64,000 nucleotides of DNA, from the NCBI GenBank assembly GCA_013423325.1, contig BLJB01000040.1:124001-188000 (forward strand). Reading direction: 5' to 3'. The number at the start of each line of letters is the position of its first letter. The stretch's first letter is position 1. Both the position numbers and the translations under genes were made by a program. Shown here one piece after another: positions 34,319 through 44,821 of this stretch. Origin of the DNA: Usnea hakonensis. Taxonomy: Eukaryota; Ascomycota; Lecanoromycetes; Lecanorales; Parmeliaceae. A model generated the notes under the pieces. The model was given only the letters and a program-made list of their open reading frames with translations, was not told the DNA's origin and made no database searches.

Positions 34319-35539
34319 CTCTTTCTTGGTACTCGTACATTTTCCCAAAAGCTTCACTTCAATTGGTTGTATTGGAATCTTGCTAGGTACAATTTTTCTG
34401 TTCGGGCTACGAGGTTGAGAATTGGAATTGGATTGGTTCGTTCCTCTTCCCACAATCTATATTTATTTGGTGATATTGGAATTTTTTTGGTACAAAAGTG
34501 TGATTCGGGCTGCGCTATACAAAACCTATTGTCTGTATACATTTTCATAGATGCGGTTCGTTTCAACCATGACGACATAATGACCACTCACTTTCCTCTT
34601 CCTCACCGAGCAGGAAGCGGGAGAAAACGAGCAATGAAGCGCCTAAGACGGTAGCATTATAGATCATTCGCACGAAAGGACCCAAGCCACTCTATATACA
34701 ACACGACCAATGCTCACAAAGATAGAAGCTTCACTGGACATGGGGTTCGAAGTGCGTGCTCGACATAGCGTTATCAGCGGCCATTTCAAAGCTGCATTTA
34801 GAGTGGACCCTAAGGCAAGTCCATCGCAGCATCCCTATCCATGTGGAATCTGCTCGTTGATGGGAAATAGGCGAGGTCCACTCTTTACGAAGAAAAGGGT
34901 TTCATAGTTCAGAATTACTAACAGAATATTGATTGGAAAAAGAGAGGCTTGTCCCAAAAGTAACATTTACAGATCTACAGATACCGCTATCATCATCAAT
35001 GCAATCGCCATGCAACGCTTCGCAATGCCAAAACCAATGCCGCTGAGATCCTTTCCCCCCTTCTCCCCCAAAACAAGAGAGTTCATGTCTGCTGTGCAGT
35101 TGCCATCATCTTTGAGATCCAGACTTTCAGTCTCCGAGGGTTCAAGCGGCAATGCGGCAAAATACAATATCGTGGATACATCCTACCTTTCTGGAGTTTC
35201 CGTATCATGTACTCAACCCCGGCAATCCTCTCATGGTCCTGCTTTCATTTCTTCCTTCGTGGTATCATTTTTCGAACTTTCGATCCTCACGTGCAATGCT
35301 ATGCCCCATCCATAGCCCACCGGCGCAGATATATACAATAAGGAGCTAGTACGAGCCCCTTGCTGGTCGACGCACCGCGCGGATCGGCTGAAAAATCCAG
35401 CCTCAATCAGCCGAAGGCCCAATGAGGGTAGGTTCCCTTGTAGCTGGAGCGGGAACGATTCTTTCAAGGGGCTGAAAAGGAAGATGGGTGTCGTCATCGA
35501 TTCTCGCGAAGTAACAATCTGCTTCGTGTCTTTCGCTTC
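34319..35539. other. Intergenic region with a dispersed-repeat copy
   Basis: These 1.2 kb lie downstream of DUF6594 copy C. Positions 34988-35078 are a diverged copy of 36740-36830. On minus an open end (34967-35167) reads as a hydrophobic C-terminal tail (MAIALMMIAVS), but no upstream exons were found. No gene is called. Confidence 0.45.
34988..35078. repeat. Dispersed repeat, copy 1
   Basis: About 90 nt align by eye with 36740-36830 in the same orientation, sharing the blocks CATCATMAATGCARTCGC and GCTGAGATC followed by a T/C run and CCAGAAACAA-like sequence, with scattered substitutions. The second copy directly abuts the 3' end of noxA. Confidence 0.6.
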
Positions 35540-36020
35540 TTCGATCTACAGGACTGAAAACTTCACCACAGATAGCAAGCCCTTGGGTATCGTTCGCTGC
35601 GGCTCGAGCTACTGGACGACAGGGGCCAAAATTGTCACGGAACAAAGTGACGGTTCTAAATTGTCATTTCTTCTCAAGGCATGATACCTACACCCATTGG
35701 CAACCCAGCTTTGGCAGCTCACACAGGTACTACCGCACAGATTACTTTGATAGAAGCCATGGTGTTTGGGGAATTCGTTTCCCAGTCGACTCTGTACGCC
35801 GCAGTTCCAGACTTTACACCCAAATCATATGCATGGGGCACTTATGCAGCCGACCCCAATATCCACTTCTTTCTCGGCAGACGCAGAGGTGCGCAAGCTC
35901 GAAGAAGCAATCTTCAGTAAAGTGATACCTCGACTGCTTCGTCCGTTGGAGACTGGAGGTCGGAGCATCCGACCTTGTCTCGTTCATGGCGATACTTCGT
36001 ACATGGTTGAATCTTCGTAG
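35540..36020 (+). pseudogene. Fructosamine/ketosamine-3-kinase pseudogene
   Basis: Three pieces of the fructosamine-kinase family appear in order but in changing frames. About 35585-35680 gives RCGSSYWTTGAKIVTE and SFLLK. About 35765-35855 (another frame) gives FGEFVSQSTLYAAVPDF and TPKSYAWGTYAADP. About 35880-36000 (back in the first frame) gives LEEAIFSKVIPRLLRPLE and PCLVHGD. The intact family phosphorylates protein-bound ketosamines. Here roughly 130 residues between the second and third pieces are absent. The catalytic HGD is followed by TSYMVESS and a stop instead of the usual LWDGN and downstream Mg-binding Asp. The locus is a remnant, flanked on the right by an inverted repeat. Confidence 0.72.
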
Positions 36021-36140
36021 GAGACCCTTCGAATGCTTTTTTGGGAGGAAAGTGAGCGCCTGACTGTGCTGTTCTGGGTGAGACCATACCATTCCCTATT
36101 ACTGGTGAGATCCAGTGAGGATTTCGCCGAGGTTAATGGG

Positions 36141-36447
36141 ACTCGTATTGCGATATGCAGAAAGCTTGCGAATTGCTTGGCACTTTTTTTTGACAAATTG
36201 CACCCGAGATGGTACATTGCCAAGACATTGCCATTCTAGATCAGTTGTACAGCTCTGTAAGTAATTATAACGAATCTTGAAAAAACCTCTATATTAATGT
36301 CCGTCGCCTCTTACTAAGGATCTTAGCCCTATAAAAGTTCTTAAATAATAATGATGTTGATAAAAAGACCAATGTACCATTATGGGCGGCGAGGTTGCAA
36401 TTTGTCGAAAAAGCAATTCGCAAGCTTTCTGCATATCGCAATACTCG
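36141..36447. repeat. Inverted repeat with a perfect 34-nt core
   Basis: Positions 36145-36178 are the exact reverse complement of 36411-36444. The similarity extends imperfectly outward from the core on the loop side, to about 36220 and 36371 (GACAAATTGCA and ATGGTACATT blocks). The spacer between cores is about 230 nt. No flanking target-site duplication was identified. Confidence 0.75.
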
Positions 36448-36739
36448 GGCAGCGAGTCGTCTCGAATAAATTTGAACCAGGCACTTTGCTCCAAGCTCGG
36501 GTCGAATTGGCCGTCGACATGCCCACCCAGCGAGTGTTCATCTCACCATCCTTCCTCTAGAGACAAGGCGGCTAGATAAAAACAAGACATTGTTCTACCT
36601 ACTGCACATTTAGTTTGGTGATGGTTGTAGATGCGAAGATTTCTAGCCAAGTAACAAGAGAATCATGGCTGAGGATCACAACATACAGGAGACTAACGTC
36701 GTCATGAAATTAGCAGTTGCAATACTACAAAATCACTAG

Positions 36740-36830
36740 TCATCATAAATGCAGTCGCTATGCAGTGCTTCATTATGCAGAAAATGCAGCTGAGATCTTT
36801 CCCCCCCTTCCCCCAGAAACAAAAAAAGTC
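36740..36830. repeat. Dispersed repeat, copy 2
   Basis: This is the partner of 34988-35078 in the same orientation. It ends about 12 nt from the noxA stop codon, so part of it may lie in the noxA 3' UTR. Confidence 0.6.
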
Positions 36831-36842
36831 TTGATACACGAC

Positions 36843-38601
36843 TTAGAAATGCTCCTTCCAAAATCTGAACCTGACATCCCGAGAATTTGCTTGATTGACC
36901 GCCAATCTGATGTCCCTCGCGGCGTTGTTTGGGCCGCAAAAGTAGACGCCGATTTCTGCTTCTTCGCCTTTCAAGCCGTTCATGTAGCTTCCATCTGTGA
37001 TTCCGTCCCTCATGGCGCCAAACAGCCTTTTGAAGTCCGGTCTTCCGAAATTGGTTCTGCTGTTCAACGCCGTCAAAGGGTCAAGCTCCGTGCCCACACT
37101 GTTGAGGTAGATGTTTGTGGTTGTGTCGACGTCCAAGCGCTGGGTGAGGTAAGTGTGTATGCGGAGAAACTCGGGACCGGCGCCGGAGCCAGCGGCTGCG
37201 TCCATGGATTGGGCTTCGAGAGAAGAGAGGAGGGTTTGAAACCATTCGAACGAACTGGTGTCTTTGCAGACCCATATGAATTCCACTCTTCGTAGACGGC
37301 GTGGCGGATCTGGGCCAGCGCGGAGATGCCATATGTTCTTGAGGATACTGGCCCACGGTGTAACACCAATACCTGTACCAATGAGAACTGCGATCTCATT
37401 GTCAAAGACATCTTCGGCCGGAGCACCGTAAGGGCCGTCAATCCGAATGGCGGGCATTTCTTGGCCATTTTGTAGAGCGATTTCGTAGATGCCCATCATA
37501 TCTAGGCCATCGAATTCCTTAGCCTGTGAGGGTCCGGCACCAAGAGCGTCACCAAGGTCACGAGTCCAGTCGCCAATTTGGCGGACGTGAATGGAGATGT
37601 AAGGGTCGAATGGACAAGAAGTGATGGTGAAAGGATGCCATTGGGTCGTGCTGATCGAGGGCACATTCAGGAGCAGCCATTGACCGGCTTTGTATCTCAT
37701 GCTTGGCTTATAAAACTGAATCTCGAGCGCATCGTAAGGGTGACGGATAACTTTGTGTATGCGCGTGGGACGGCGAGACTGCACTTCACGGTAGATCCGC
37801 TCGATCAGGTACAGACCGCCTCCCCAAAGCTCCCAGCGCCAGCCCTCATAACCCAGACAATGATTCCAGAAAGGTGAGCCGGCGAAAGGAGAGTAAGGAA
37901 GCTCGGTGTCCCGGACGAAGCATCCGGTAGCATGGGTGTAGAGGGCGAGAAAGAACGGAATAAAGAGGTGATGGGTGTACCAGAATGTTTCATAAGATTG
38001 CTGGCGGATTCGAACATGGGAGGTGGTGAACATCATGAGCATACAGAATAACATGACATGGCCTGTTATACCCCCGGCTTGAGTATAGTGAATTTGCACC
38101 GCAGTCTCAGGTCTTATTTGGTTTCGTTCAACGTTAAAGAAGCTGTCCGGGTCAGTCGAACTTAACGCAAGTATACGTCGAGGTACTCACTTAACGTAGT
38201 GCGCGGAGACATGCACACAAGTCCAGAAAAGCAAAGAGTAAGCCACCTGCCTGTGGAACCATTGGAACTCGTCCAGAGGTAGCCATCTTATCTTCGGTCT
38301 TATCCATCTGAGCTGGTTTTTACACATTGGCAATAATATGATCATCCCATCCAATGACAGTGCCAGACCTGCACCCCGAGAAAACCACACGGAGAATGTG
38401 AGTTTGTTGAGTCCAGCTAATCGTTTATCAGTTGCTTGCTTCCACCTGTAAAGGCGTTAGCACTGAGCGACCGTACCTCCCGGACCAAGCTCACCATCCT
38501 ACTACGAATAACCCAATATGTAAGCCGTGAAATAAAGTATTAAAAAGTATCATCCTCCATGTCAACTCCTTACTGAACCATCCCTTTTGACCAACCGCCA
38601 T
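36843..38601 (-). CDS. noxA: NADPH oxidase NoxA (Nox1)
   Basis: Three exons on minus: 38601-38495, 38445-38191 and 38142-36843 (553 aa, the usual NoxA length). The introns are 49 and 48 nt. NoxA is a membrane flavocytochrome that passes electrons from NADPH through FAD and two hemes to oxygen, making superoxide for sexual development, hyphal fusion and polarity. The sequence shows membrane helices with the heme-ligand histidines in WFHRQVAYS, HVSAHYV and YTHHLFIPF. FAD-binding HPFTITSCP and NADPH-binding GTGIGVTPWASIL follow, then VYFCGP near the C-terminus and the terminal RFWKEHF, the canonical Nox ending F(x)F.KE.F. No EF hand precedes it, which separates it from NoxC. A dispersed repeat starts just past the stop. 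Confidence 0.96.
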
Positions 38602-40977
38602 GCTGATGATATGCCGTTATATATCTTACCGAGCATGCGTCACTTGAAATCACAGTCGCTCAGAGAATATGCAACGTCGACCAAAGAGTAACAGTGTACC
38701 AAATTCCGGGACTGTTCAAGGGGCGCAACAAGACCATCCAGGAGTTTATTGATGTTATTGACAGCCAGAGCAAGAAGCTTCCCAAGGGATTTCAATAGTG
38801 ATGCTGTCCTTCAGTATGGCCGTGATCTCGCCTGAGTTGTAAACGCTATTTCCTACTGCCATGAAACTTGCGTACAGTCAGGGTAAATTGACCCCACCAA
38901 GATCTATAACTCCACCTCTTTGCTCTTGGGCTCGCCCGCTAGGAGCTCGGTTTTCGTATGTATGAATAGGGTTCAGGGAGCGTGATCGAGGGTCTCCAAG
39001 GATCGAGGTCGAGGTTGAGCACTCAGATACTTTTCCAGGGACGCCGATCTGGTCGACGAATATAGTCCTTCGATACCGCTTTTGCGTGACCCAGATCGTG
39101 TCACTCCTTTTCCGAATCAATGCGCTTTGAACCTTAGAATTCCCATACACTCCGATCGAGATCAGTAGCCCTGAGCCTGCGGCCGGCAAAACTCTTGTTC
39201 GTCTTCGTATCGTCAAAGTGTGTCCAAGCCCGAATGTGCTGTCGAGGCTCTGTGCTCCTAGAACTTCCAATGCCGAGTGTGCATGAGGTTCTCAAAGTGC
39301 CGTTCAGGATGAATTGTACCTTAGGGTTCAAAGTCTAGAAAGAACGGACGATAGCGTCGGACGTGTTTCTAAGGAACGCTCGGAAAAATTGGGCCGGGCT
39401 CTTATGCAGCTACGCCGAATGCTTGCTCAGGACCTGGATATGGTCAGGGCGCTGGTTTGGGTAGGATCACGATCCTTGAGCCTCGTGGAGGTAGCAGTGG
39501 ATGTCGAAGATCAGGTCATCAGTCGTAAAGATAGTCTCCTAGCCAAGAGATTCAAGCTTGCGATTTGGTACTATGCGTAAACTTGTGACTCGCAAACGGG
39601 CTGCGAAAATCTTGCCTGGTGTTTGAGCCATAGCTGATTGGCTGACGACAAACAAGGCTTACGGCAAACGCTTTCTGTGTTTGGATGAATTGAGCGTTTT
39701 ATTGCATGACTGGTTCAGTTGATTCTGAGGGGATTGAAGCTTGCAGTGCTTTGGAAGGACGGTTTGTTTACAGAGCCAATGAGCGAATAGAATTAGGCGC
39801 TCAGATAAATGCGCTAAATATTTATTATCACTAGCGTGTCATTGGCGGCAGCTCGCCCAACTCCAAGTCTCTAAGTCTCCAAGTCTCTTCACCTACACCA
39901 CTAAAACACCACGACCACGTCGTGATTCGTGAGCCCAGGAATGACCGCCCCAAAACGAAGACTGGCAATTACAAATGTTCCTTTATGAAAGCTTCCACCC
40001 TTCTATCAACTCTTTCTCTTGTTGGGCAGAACTTGAAGTTCAATGGAAAGTTTGTACCGTACTCCGTTAGGAGTCTTGACTATTGTTGAACGGAAAGCAT
40101 AAATGCTCAGAATGTGCTTCCGTGCCCTCGCTGCACAGGCAGCGCAGATGTTCAGACAGATCAGATTTCAGACTTGGAGTGGACATCTTCAGCTGATTCT
40201 GTTGTTGTCTCAAACGTTTCAAACGCACTGTTCATGAACGGCACAGATGTTTTGCTTTCATCAATTACTGCCCTCTCCAGCAGTGCCATACAATGCGAAA
40301 AGAGCAGCTCTTTTGTCGCAGACTCGTAAAATTCTGCAGAGACAGCACCACCAGCCACTCCTCCCGCCCCCTTACATCTATCTTTCTATTTTTCCATACC
40401 ACTCGTCCAATGACGGTCGAGTTGTTTCTTCGACTTTCCTAATCCCTACTAGCACAATGCCCCCACCTCCGCTCCCGCCCGTGATTCGATGCATGAAAAT
40501 CACACACTAAGTAATTCAAAGCCTCGGCGGTTATATTTCTGGGACATGGCTTGCATGAAGCTATCGATTGGCGTGAAGAGACTACCAGAAGAACGGGCTC
40601 GATTACGGTAACGGATCGTAGAGCTTGAGAGCGTCTGGTTAATGCCGAAATGGCCGGCATAAACTTTCTCCATGCGCTCGAGGACAAGAGGGGGTGGGAT
40701 GGATTCTGTATGATCCTTCTCTCCCCTCTGATATCTTGCGCTTCGATTGAGATAGCCATCCTTTTGTCTCCGACCTCGCCGTCGCTCACATCCTATAGCC
40801 CAGCTGTCCCATTCGACTCTCACAGCAAAGCAAAGCCCATCTCCTGAGCAGCATAGCTCCCCAATCACTTACAATACTACCGCCGTCCACTCTTTCCGGC
40901 CCGCTCCTTCAGACAATGCTCGAACCCAGACCCTCCCCTCAATAACAGTGGTCCCACCATTGCCTTTCCTCCTCGCG
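38602..40977. promoter_or_regulatory. Long divergent intergenic region between noxA and the DUF7727 gene
   Basis: These 2.4 kb contain the promoters of both flanking genes. Three open stretches deserve note but are not called: + 38610-38799, minus 40161-40333 and minus 40508-40868. A short direct repeat (CTCCAAGTCTC / CTCTAAGTCTC units) lies at 39868-39890. Confidence 0.45.
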
Positions 40978-41622
40978 ATGGGCAAGCTGATAAAGAACCA
41001 TTGGGCCCGTCTCATCATCCTCACCGCTGCAGCCTGTATGTCCTCTATTCCTCCAACTCCCATCCTCACCGCCAACGTACTAACAATCGCAAACGCAGAC
41101 CAAGTCGCCGCCTCCATCAGCGGATTCTTCTGGCCGAAACTCTTCTGGGACTTCCTAACCACGAACCTCGACCACGCCGTCCGACCCGTCCCGATCCTCC
41201 AGATCCTCAACCTGCTCCTCGGCCTGCTGGGCCTGTGCTGGGAATGGCCCTTACCGCTCTTCACCACCGCCGCCACGTCCACCCGCTTGCACAACAACCA
41301 CACCGCCATCTCTTACAGCCACGCATCCCAAAAGCCCGTCACCACCACCACCACCGCATCCTCCCCCAACGCCGCCGACCCCCCGAACAAAATCACAACC
41401 CTCCTAGCCGCCATGCACCGCAGCATCGAAGCCCGCCTGCTCATCTACCCCTTAAGCAGCCTAGCATCCTTACTCCTGTACCAAGGCACCAACGCAGGGA
41501 TATACTACATCATCGGCATGGGCGTCTACTTCTGGGGCTTCAGTGAAGGGGAAGTCGTCATGGGCGTGCCGTGGACGTTGCCCCGGCGGCGAAAGAGGGC
41601 GGCGGGGATGGAGAGGGTTTGA
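40978..41622 (+). CDS. Small fungal membrane protein, DUF7727 type
   Basis: Two exons: 40978-41035 and 41099-41622 (193 aa). The intron (63 nt) has a GTATGT donor, a TACTAACA branch site and a GCAG acceptor, phase 1. The N-terminus MGKLIKNHWARLI is the conserved start of this family; an in-frame ATG 30 nt upstream is less likely. Hydrophobic segments lie at residues ~10-30, ~60-80 (ILQILNLLLGLLGLCWEWPL), ~135-155 and ~160-178 (YYIIGMGVYFWGFSEGE), so about four membrane passes. A Thr/Ser/Asn-rich insert between helices (TSTRLHNNHT to AADPPNK) is longer than I would expect. Family function is unknown. Codons are strongly C-ending, unlike the neighbouring accessory genes. Confidence 0.82.
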   Translation: MGKLIKNHWARLIILTAAACMSSIPPTPILTANVLTIANADQVAASISGFFWPKLFWDFLTTNLDHAVRPVPILQILNLLLGLLGLCWEWPLPLFTTAATSTRLHNNHTAISYSHASQKPVTTTTTASSPNAADPPNKITTLLAAMHRSIEARLLIYPLSSLASLLLYQGTNAGIYYIIGMGVYFWGFSEGEVVMGVPWTLPRRRKRAAGMERV

Positions 41623-42463
41623 TTGGAGAGGGGAATGCATAGTATATACCCAATTTTTGGATTCTTTTTTGGAGCTTTAGTGTGGCTTTTTTGGCTCGTT
41701 GGCTTTTGTGAGGAAGGTGGGGGGGGGGATCTTTTCTCTGTGCCTTCTTTTTTTTGTCTTTTTTTTGTCTTTTATTTGACGACGTTGCATGACATGGCAT
41801 GGCACGGAGTTTTGCTTTTCTTGTCTTATTGCATTTACAAATTCTGCATCTGGGTTGGGGGGAGGAAGTGAGAGCGAAAGCAAGAGCACGCTCATCAATC
41901 AATCAGAAAGATCAAGATCAAGAGATACAGGGGGAGAAGAAAAGGATGCTGAGCATCCACCACCCACCCACCCAACCATCCACTCAATCAGAGATATCGG
42001 AGACATAAAGAACTCCATCAAGAGCCAGCTCCACGGTACACGCAAAGGAAGGCAAAAAGGCTGAGCTGTATATAACTTCTAAAGCATAATGAACTCTGCT
42101 ATAACTACCTAGCTTAGCTAGCTAAGCTAGACAAACAAACCTCTTCCAGCAAGCAAAAGGAAACCCCACAGAAGGTGGTCGGAGGCAGGGGGCGCAACAC
42201 GCCTGTTTTCTGGTTTCATCGTTTCTAATTTGTATAAAACTGAGAAGCCGCGTGAGAGAGACGGAGCATGCATGCTGTGATGAATAAATACTTGCCTTTC
42301 CCTTCCCTTCCTAGCCCTTCCTAGCCATTTGGAAACATCAATACAGGACATGGCCCCCGCCCATCATGTCCACCCGCTTACTCCATTGAACCTTCCCTTT
42401 TGTCCCTTTTCCCCCCTTTCACATCTCCGGATGTAATTGCCCATCCGTCAGAGGAAAACCAAC
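41623..42463. other. Convergent 3' intergenic region
   Basis: This lies between the DUF7727 gene (+) and dsk2 (-). It includes T-rich and G-rich 3' sequence and a 22-nt perfect palindrome at 42109-42130. No gene is seen. Confidence 0.55.
42109..42130. repeat. 22-nt perfect palindrome between convergent genes
   Basis: The sequence reads CTAGCTTAGCT followed at once by its reverse complement AGCTAAGCTAG, with no spacer. It lies midway between two converging transcription units. Confidence 0.85.
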
Positions 42464-43903
42464 TCAACGCGTGAGCAGATACTCCACCGCCCCCTGCACG
42501 CTCCCACCCGTCCGCCTCAACGCCTCAATGTTCCTCTCAAACTCATAGAACCCCATATCATTCAACTGCCTCAGTTGCTCCGCGTACCGGTCCTCCGGCG
42601 GCCTATCATCCTGCGGCGCCGCTGATGATGCAGAGGAGCCGAGCCCTCCCGCACCACCGAATGCGCCCATTCCGCCTAGACCTTGCAGCGCAGCGAAAGG
42701 GTTGAAGCCGGTTTGTGCGGCCGAGTTGGCGTTTGGGTTGTTGGGGTCGGGGGTGGCTGTGGGGTTGCCGCCCATTGCGCCCACCAGCTGCTGCATCTGC
42801 TGCATCGCTTCTGGGTTCTGCATAATGTTTCGTGTCATTTCGGCAAAGGGATTAGCACCTTGTTGCGGTGTGGCTCCAGGTGCTTGCGTGCCGGCTCGTG
42901 GAGGTGAGGCTGGAGGATTGTCGCCCATACCGCCGAAGAGTGCGGCGAAGGGGTTTGCGGCCCCTGCTCCGCTACCGCCAGCGGGGTTTCCAAACATCGC
43001 AAAGGGGTTGGGAGGTTGTTGTGGTGTAGCGTCTGGCTGTCCAGGGGTAGCTGTGTTCCCTTCCGCGGAAGGCTGCTGGCCTGGTGTCGTATCTGTAACG
43101 CCTGGAGCTGGGAATGCCTGGTTACCACCTCCACCCATACCACCAAACATGCCGCCGCCAAACTGTCGTTGCATCTGAGTGATGTTCCTCAAGGCTTCTG
43201 GATTAGTCATCATGCGTCTGAAGTCAGGGTCTTGCATCATCTGGCGGACCTGTGGACCCATGTTGCGGAGCATGGGGTTCGAGCGGATCATTTGGTCGAT
43301 GACTTGTGGATTGGCGAGGGCTTCGTTCAGAGTAGAGGCAAAGTTGGGGTTTTCGAGCATCGAAGCCATGTGTTCGGGGCCCGGTGGCGGACCCATCTAC
43401 GCAAACGTCAGCAAGATTGATTGGGAGAGGGGCAGACAGCATGAGCATACTCCACCGTCGGGCCCGAACATGTTAGCATTGGGCATCTGCGCATAACCCG
43501 CATATCTTGCCCCCGTCAGCCCAGCCAGCGGATCCTGTCCAGTCCCGCTCGCGAGATTCGTAGGCACTCCCGTAGCAGGTTGTGCGCCTGTACCACTCGC
43601 GTTCACACTTCCCTGATTGGCCGGATTCTGCCTCTGGTTACTGGCAGCACCTTTCACCAAGTGCACTGTGTTCCCCTCTTTCAATTTATACGAGGCCAGA
43701 GTATCTGCATCTTTGAGGACACGGCCGGAATAGATGAGGCGTTGGCGGTCTGGCGGTATGTCTGCGTATTCAGGGCCTGAGAGTTTGGTTTTAAGGTCGA
43801 TGACGGTCATGGAAAGGGGGACTGTGAGGACATATTTAGCATCGCTGGAGGACTTGACATTAAAAGTAATGGGCGTTTCGTCGACGGTGGCTTCGTCTGA
43901 CAT
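42464..43903 (-). CDS. dsk2: Ubiquilin/Dsk2-type UBL-UBA shuttle protein
   Basis: Two exons on minus: 43903-43451 and 43396-42464 (461 aa). The 54-nt intron (GTATGC, TAG) is phase 0. The protein carries ubiquitylated substrates to the proteasome. The ubiquitin-like domain (about 12-88) contains VIDLKTKL, the I44-like patch RLIYSGRVLKD and NTVHLVKG. STI1 repeats follow (about 160-235; NPQVIDQMIRSNPMLRNMGP, then MMQDPDFRRMMTNPEALR). A Gly/Ala/Asn/Pro-rich middle carries NPFA repeats and a second NIMQNPEAMQQM segment. The UBA domain (about 415-460) contains EQLRQLNDMGFYEFERNIEALRRTGGSVQGAVEYLL. The MGF loop is intact, so ubiquitin binding is expected. Confidence 0.95.
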
Positions 43904-44821
43904 GGTGGGATGTGTAGAGGCGATAGGGAAGGGTGTGGGGAGTAGGTAGGGAGCGTATGCTAGGTTGTTGGGCTAGATACAGGTTAGAAGGTATCTTGGC
44001 TGTGGTATAATAATAGTGGTTGAAGTTTCGAGAGTGATAAAGCAGAGTAACGGTTGGATTTGATTGTTTGGTCTGACGGGGTGAATGACGATCCGACGCC
44101 GATCTTTCTCTTGGTGTTTCCTGGTCTGGTGGAGTACTTGCTCATATGTTTTCAACACTGAGTGAATCGACACGGAAGACTGACTACCTTGTATATTTGT
44201 ATTATTGAAAGTGAGTATAAGCAGAAATTTCATTAAAATAATAAAGTACAGAGTGGGCGGATATACAAGTGACGAGTAATTGGTATCACTTATTTGCACC
44301 TTCTAGCGTGGTCTTCCACTTTCCACGGCGAACAAATTCCGAAATTGGGCGAATGACTGCCCATCTTCTCCAACCACTCTTAGGTGATTTGATAGACATA
44401 TTGTTGCTATCGACTTCTATCACTGCGAATTCAACTGTACCCCCAAGCCAACAAGGCTATCGCCCCATGAAGCTGTTGTATACGAAATGAATATGGATAC
44501 CGCAGAAGCAAAACATACAAATACAATCATGTATCCCGAGTCGTCATTGCCAATAACAATCACTTGAGACGCTTCCCTCAACGAATTAATATCGTGAGCG
44601 GAAAGACACCCAACTATGACACCACGTAATCACACATGGGGTTTCCTTGTTCAATTGACATTGACGTGGACAACTGCAACGCTATTGCTCAGATGATATT
44701 GTCCACTTCTCTTAGCGGGGTCCGCATGACCACCCCTTCTTCCGTCAAGTCGCTAGATTGCAATGTTGCAGTCAGCATCGCCTGTTGATGAGGTTATGTC
44801 AAAGCTATGGGACACACTTTG
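43904..44821. other. Intergenic region: dsk2 promoter and 3' flank of the next gene
   Basis: 918 nt. Only short open frames without family resemblance are present. Confidence 0.5.

Larger units (their letters stand above)
36021..36842. other. Repeat-bearing intergenic region
   Basis: This lies between the kinase remnant and the 3' end of noxA. It contains both arms of an inverted repeat and the second copy of a 90-nt dispersed repeat (36740-36830). No gene is seen. Confidence 0.55.

Noticed and set aside
34967..35167. C-terminal tail-like open frame on minus ending in a hydrophobic run
   Set aside because: It suggests a GPI-type tail, but no upstream exon with a start was found and it overlaps a dispersed repeat.
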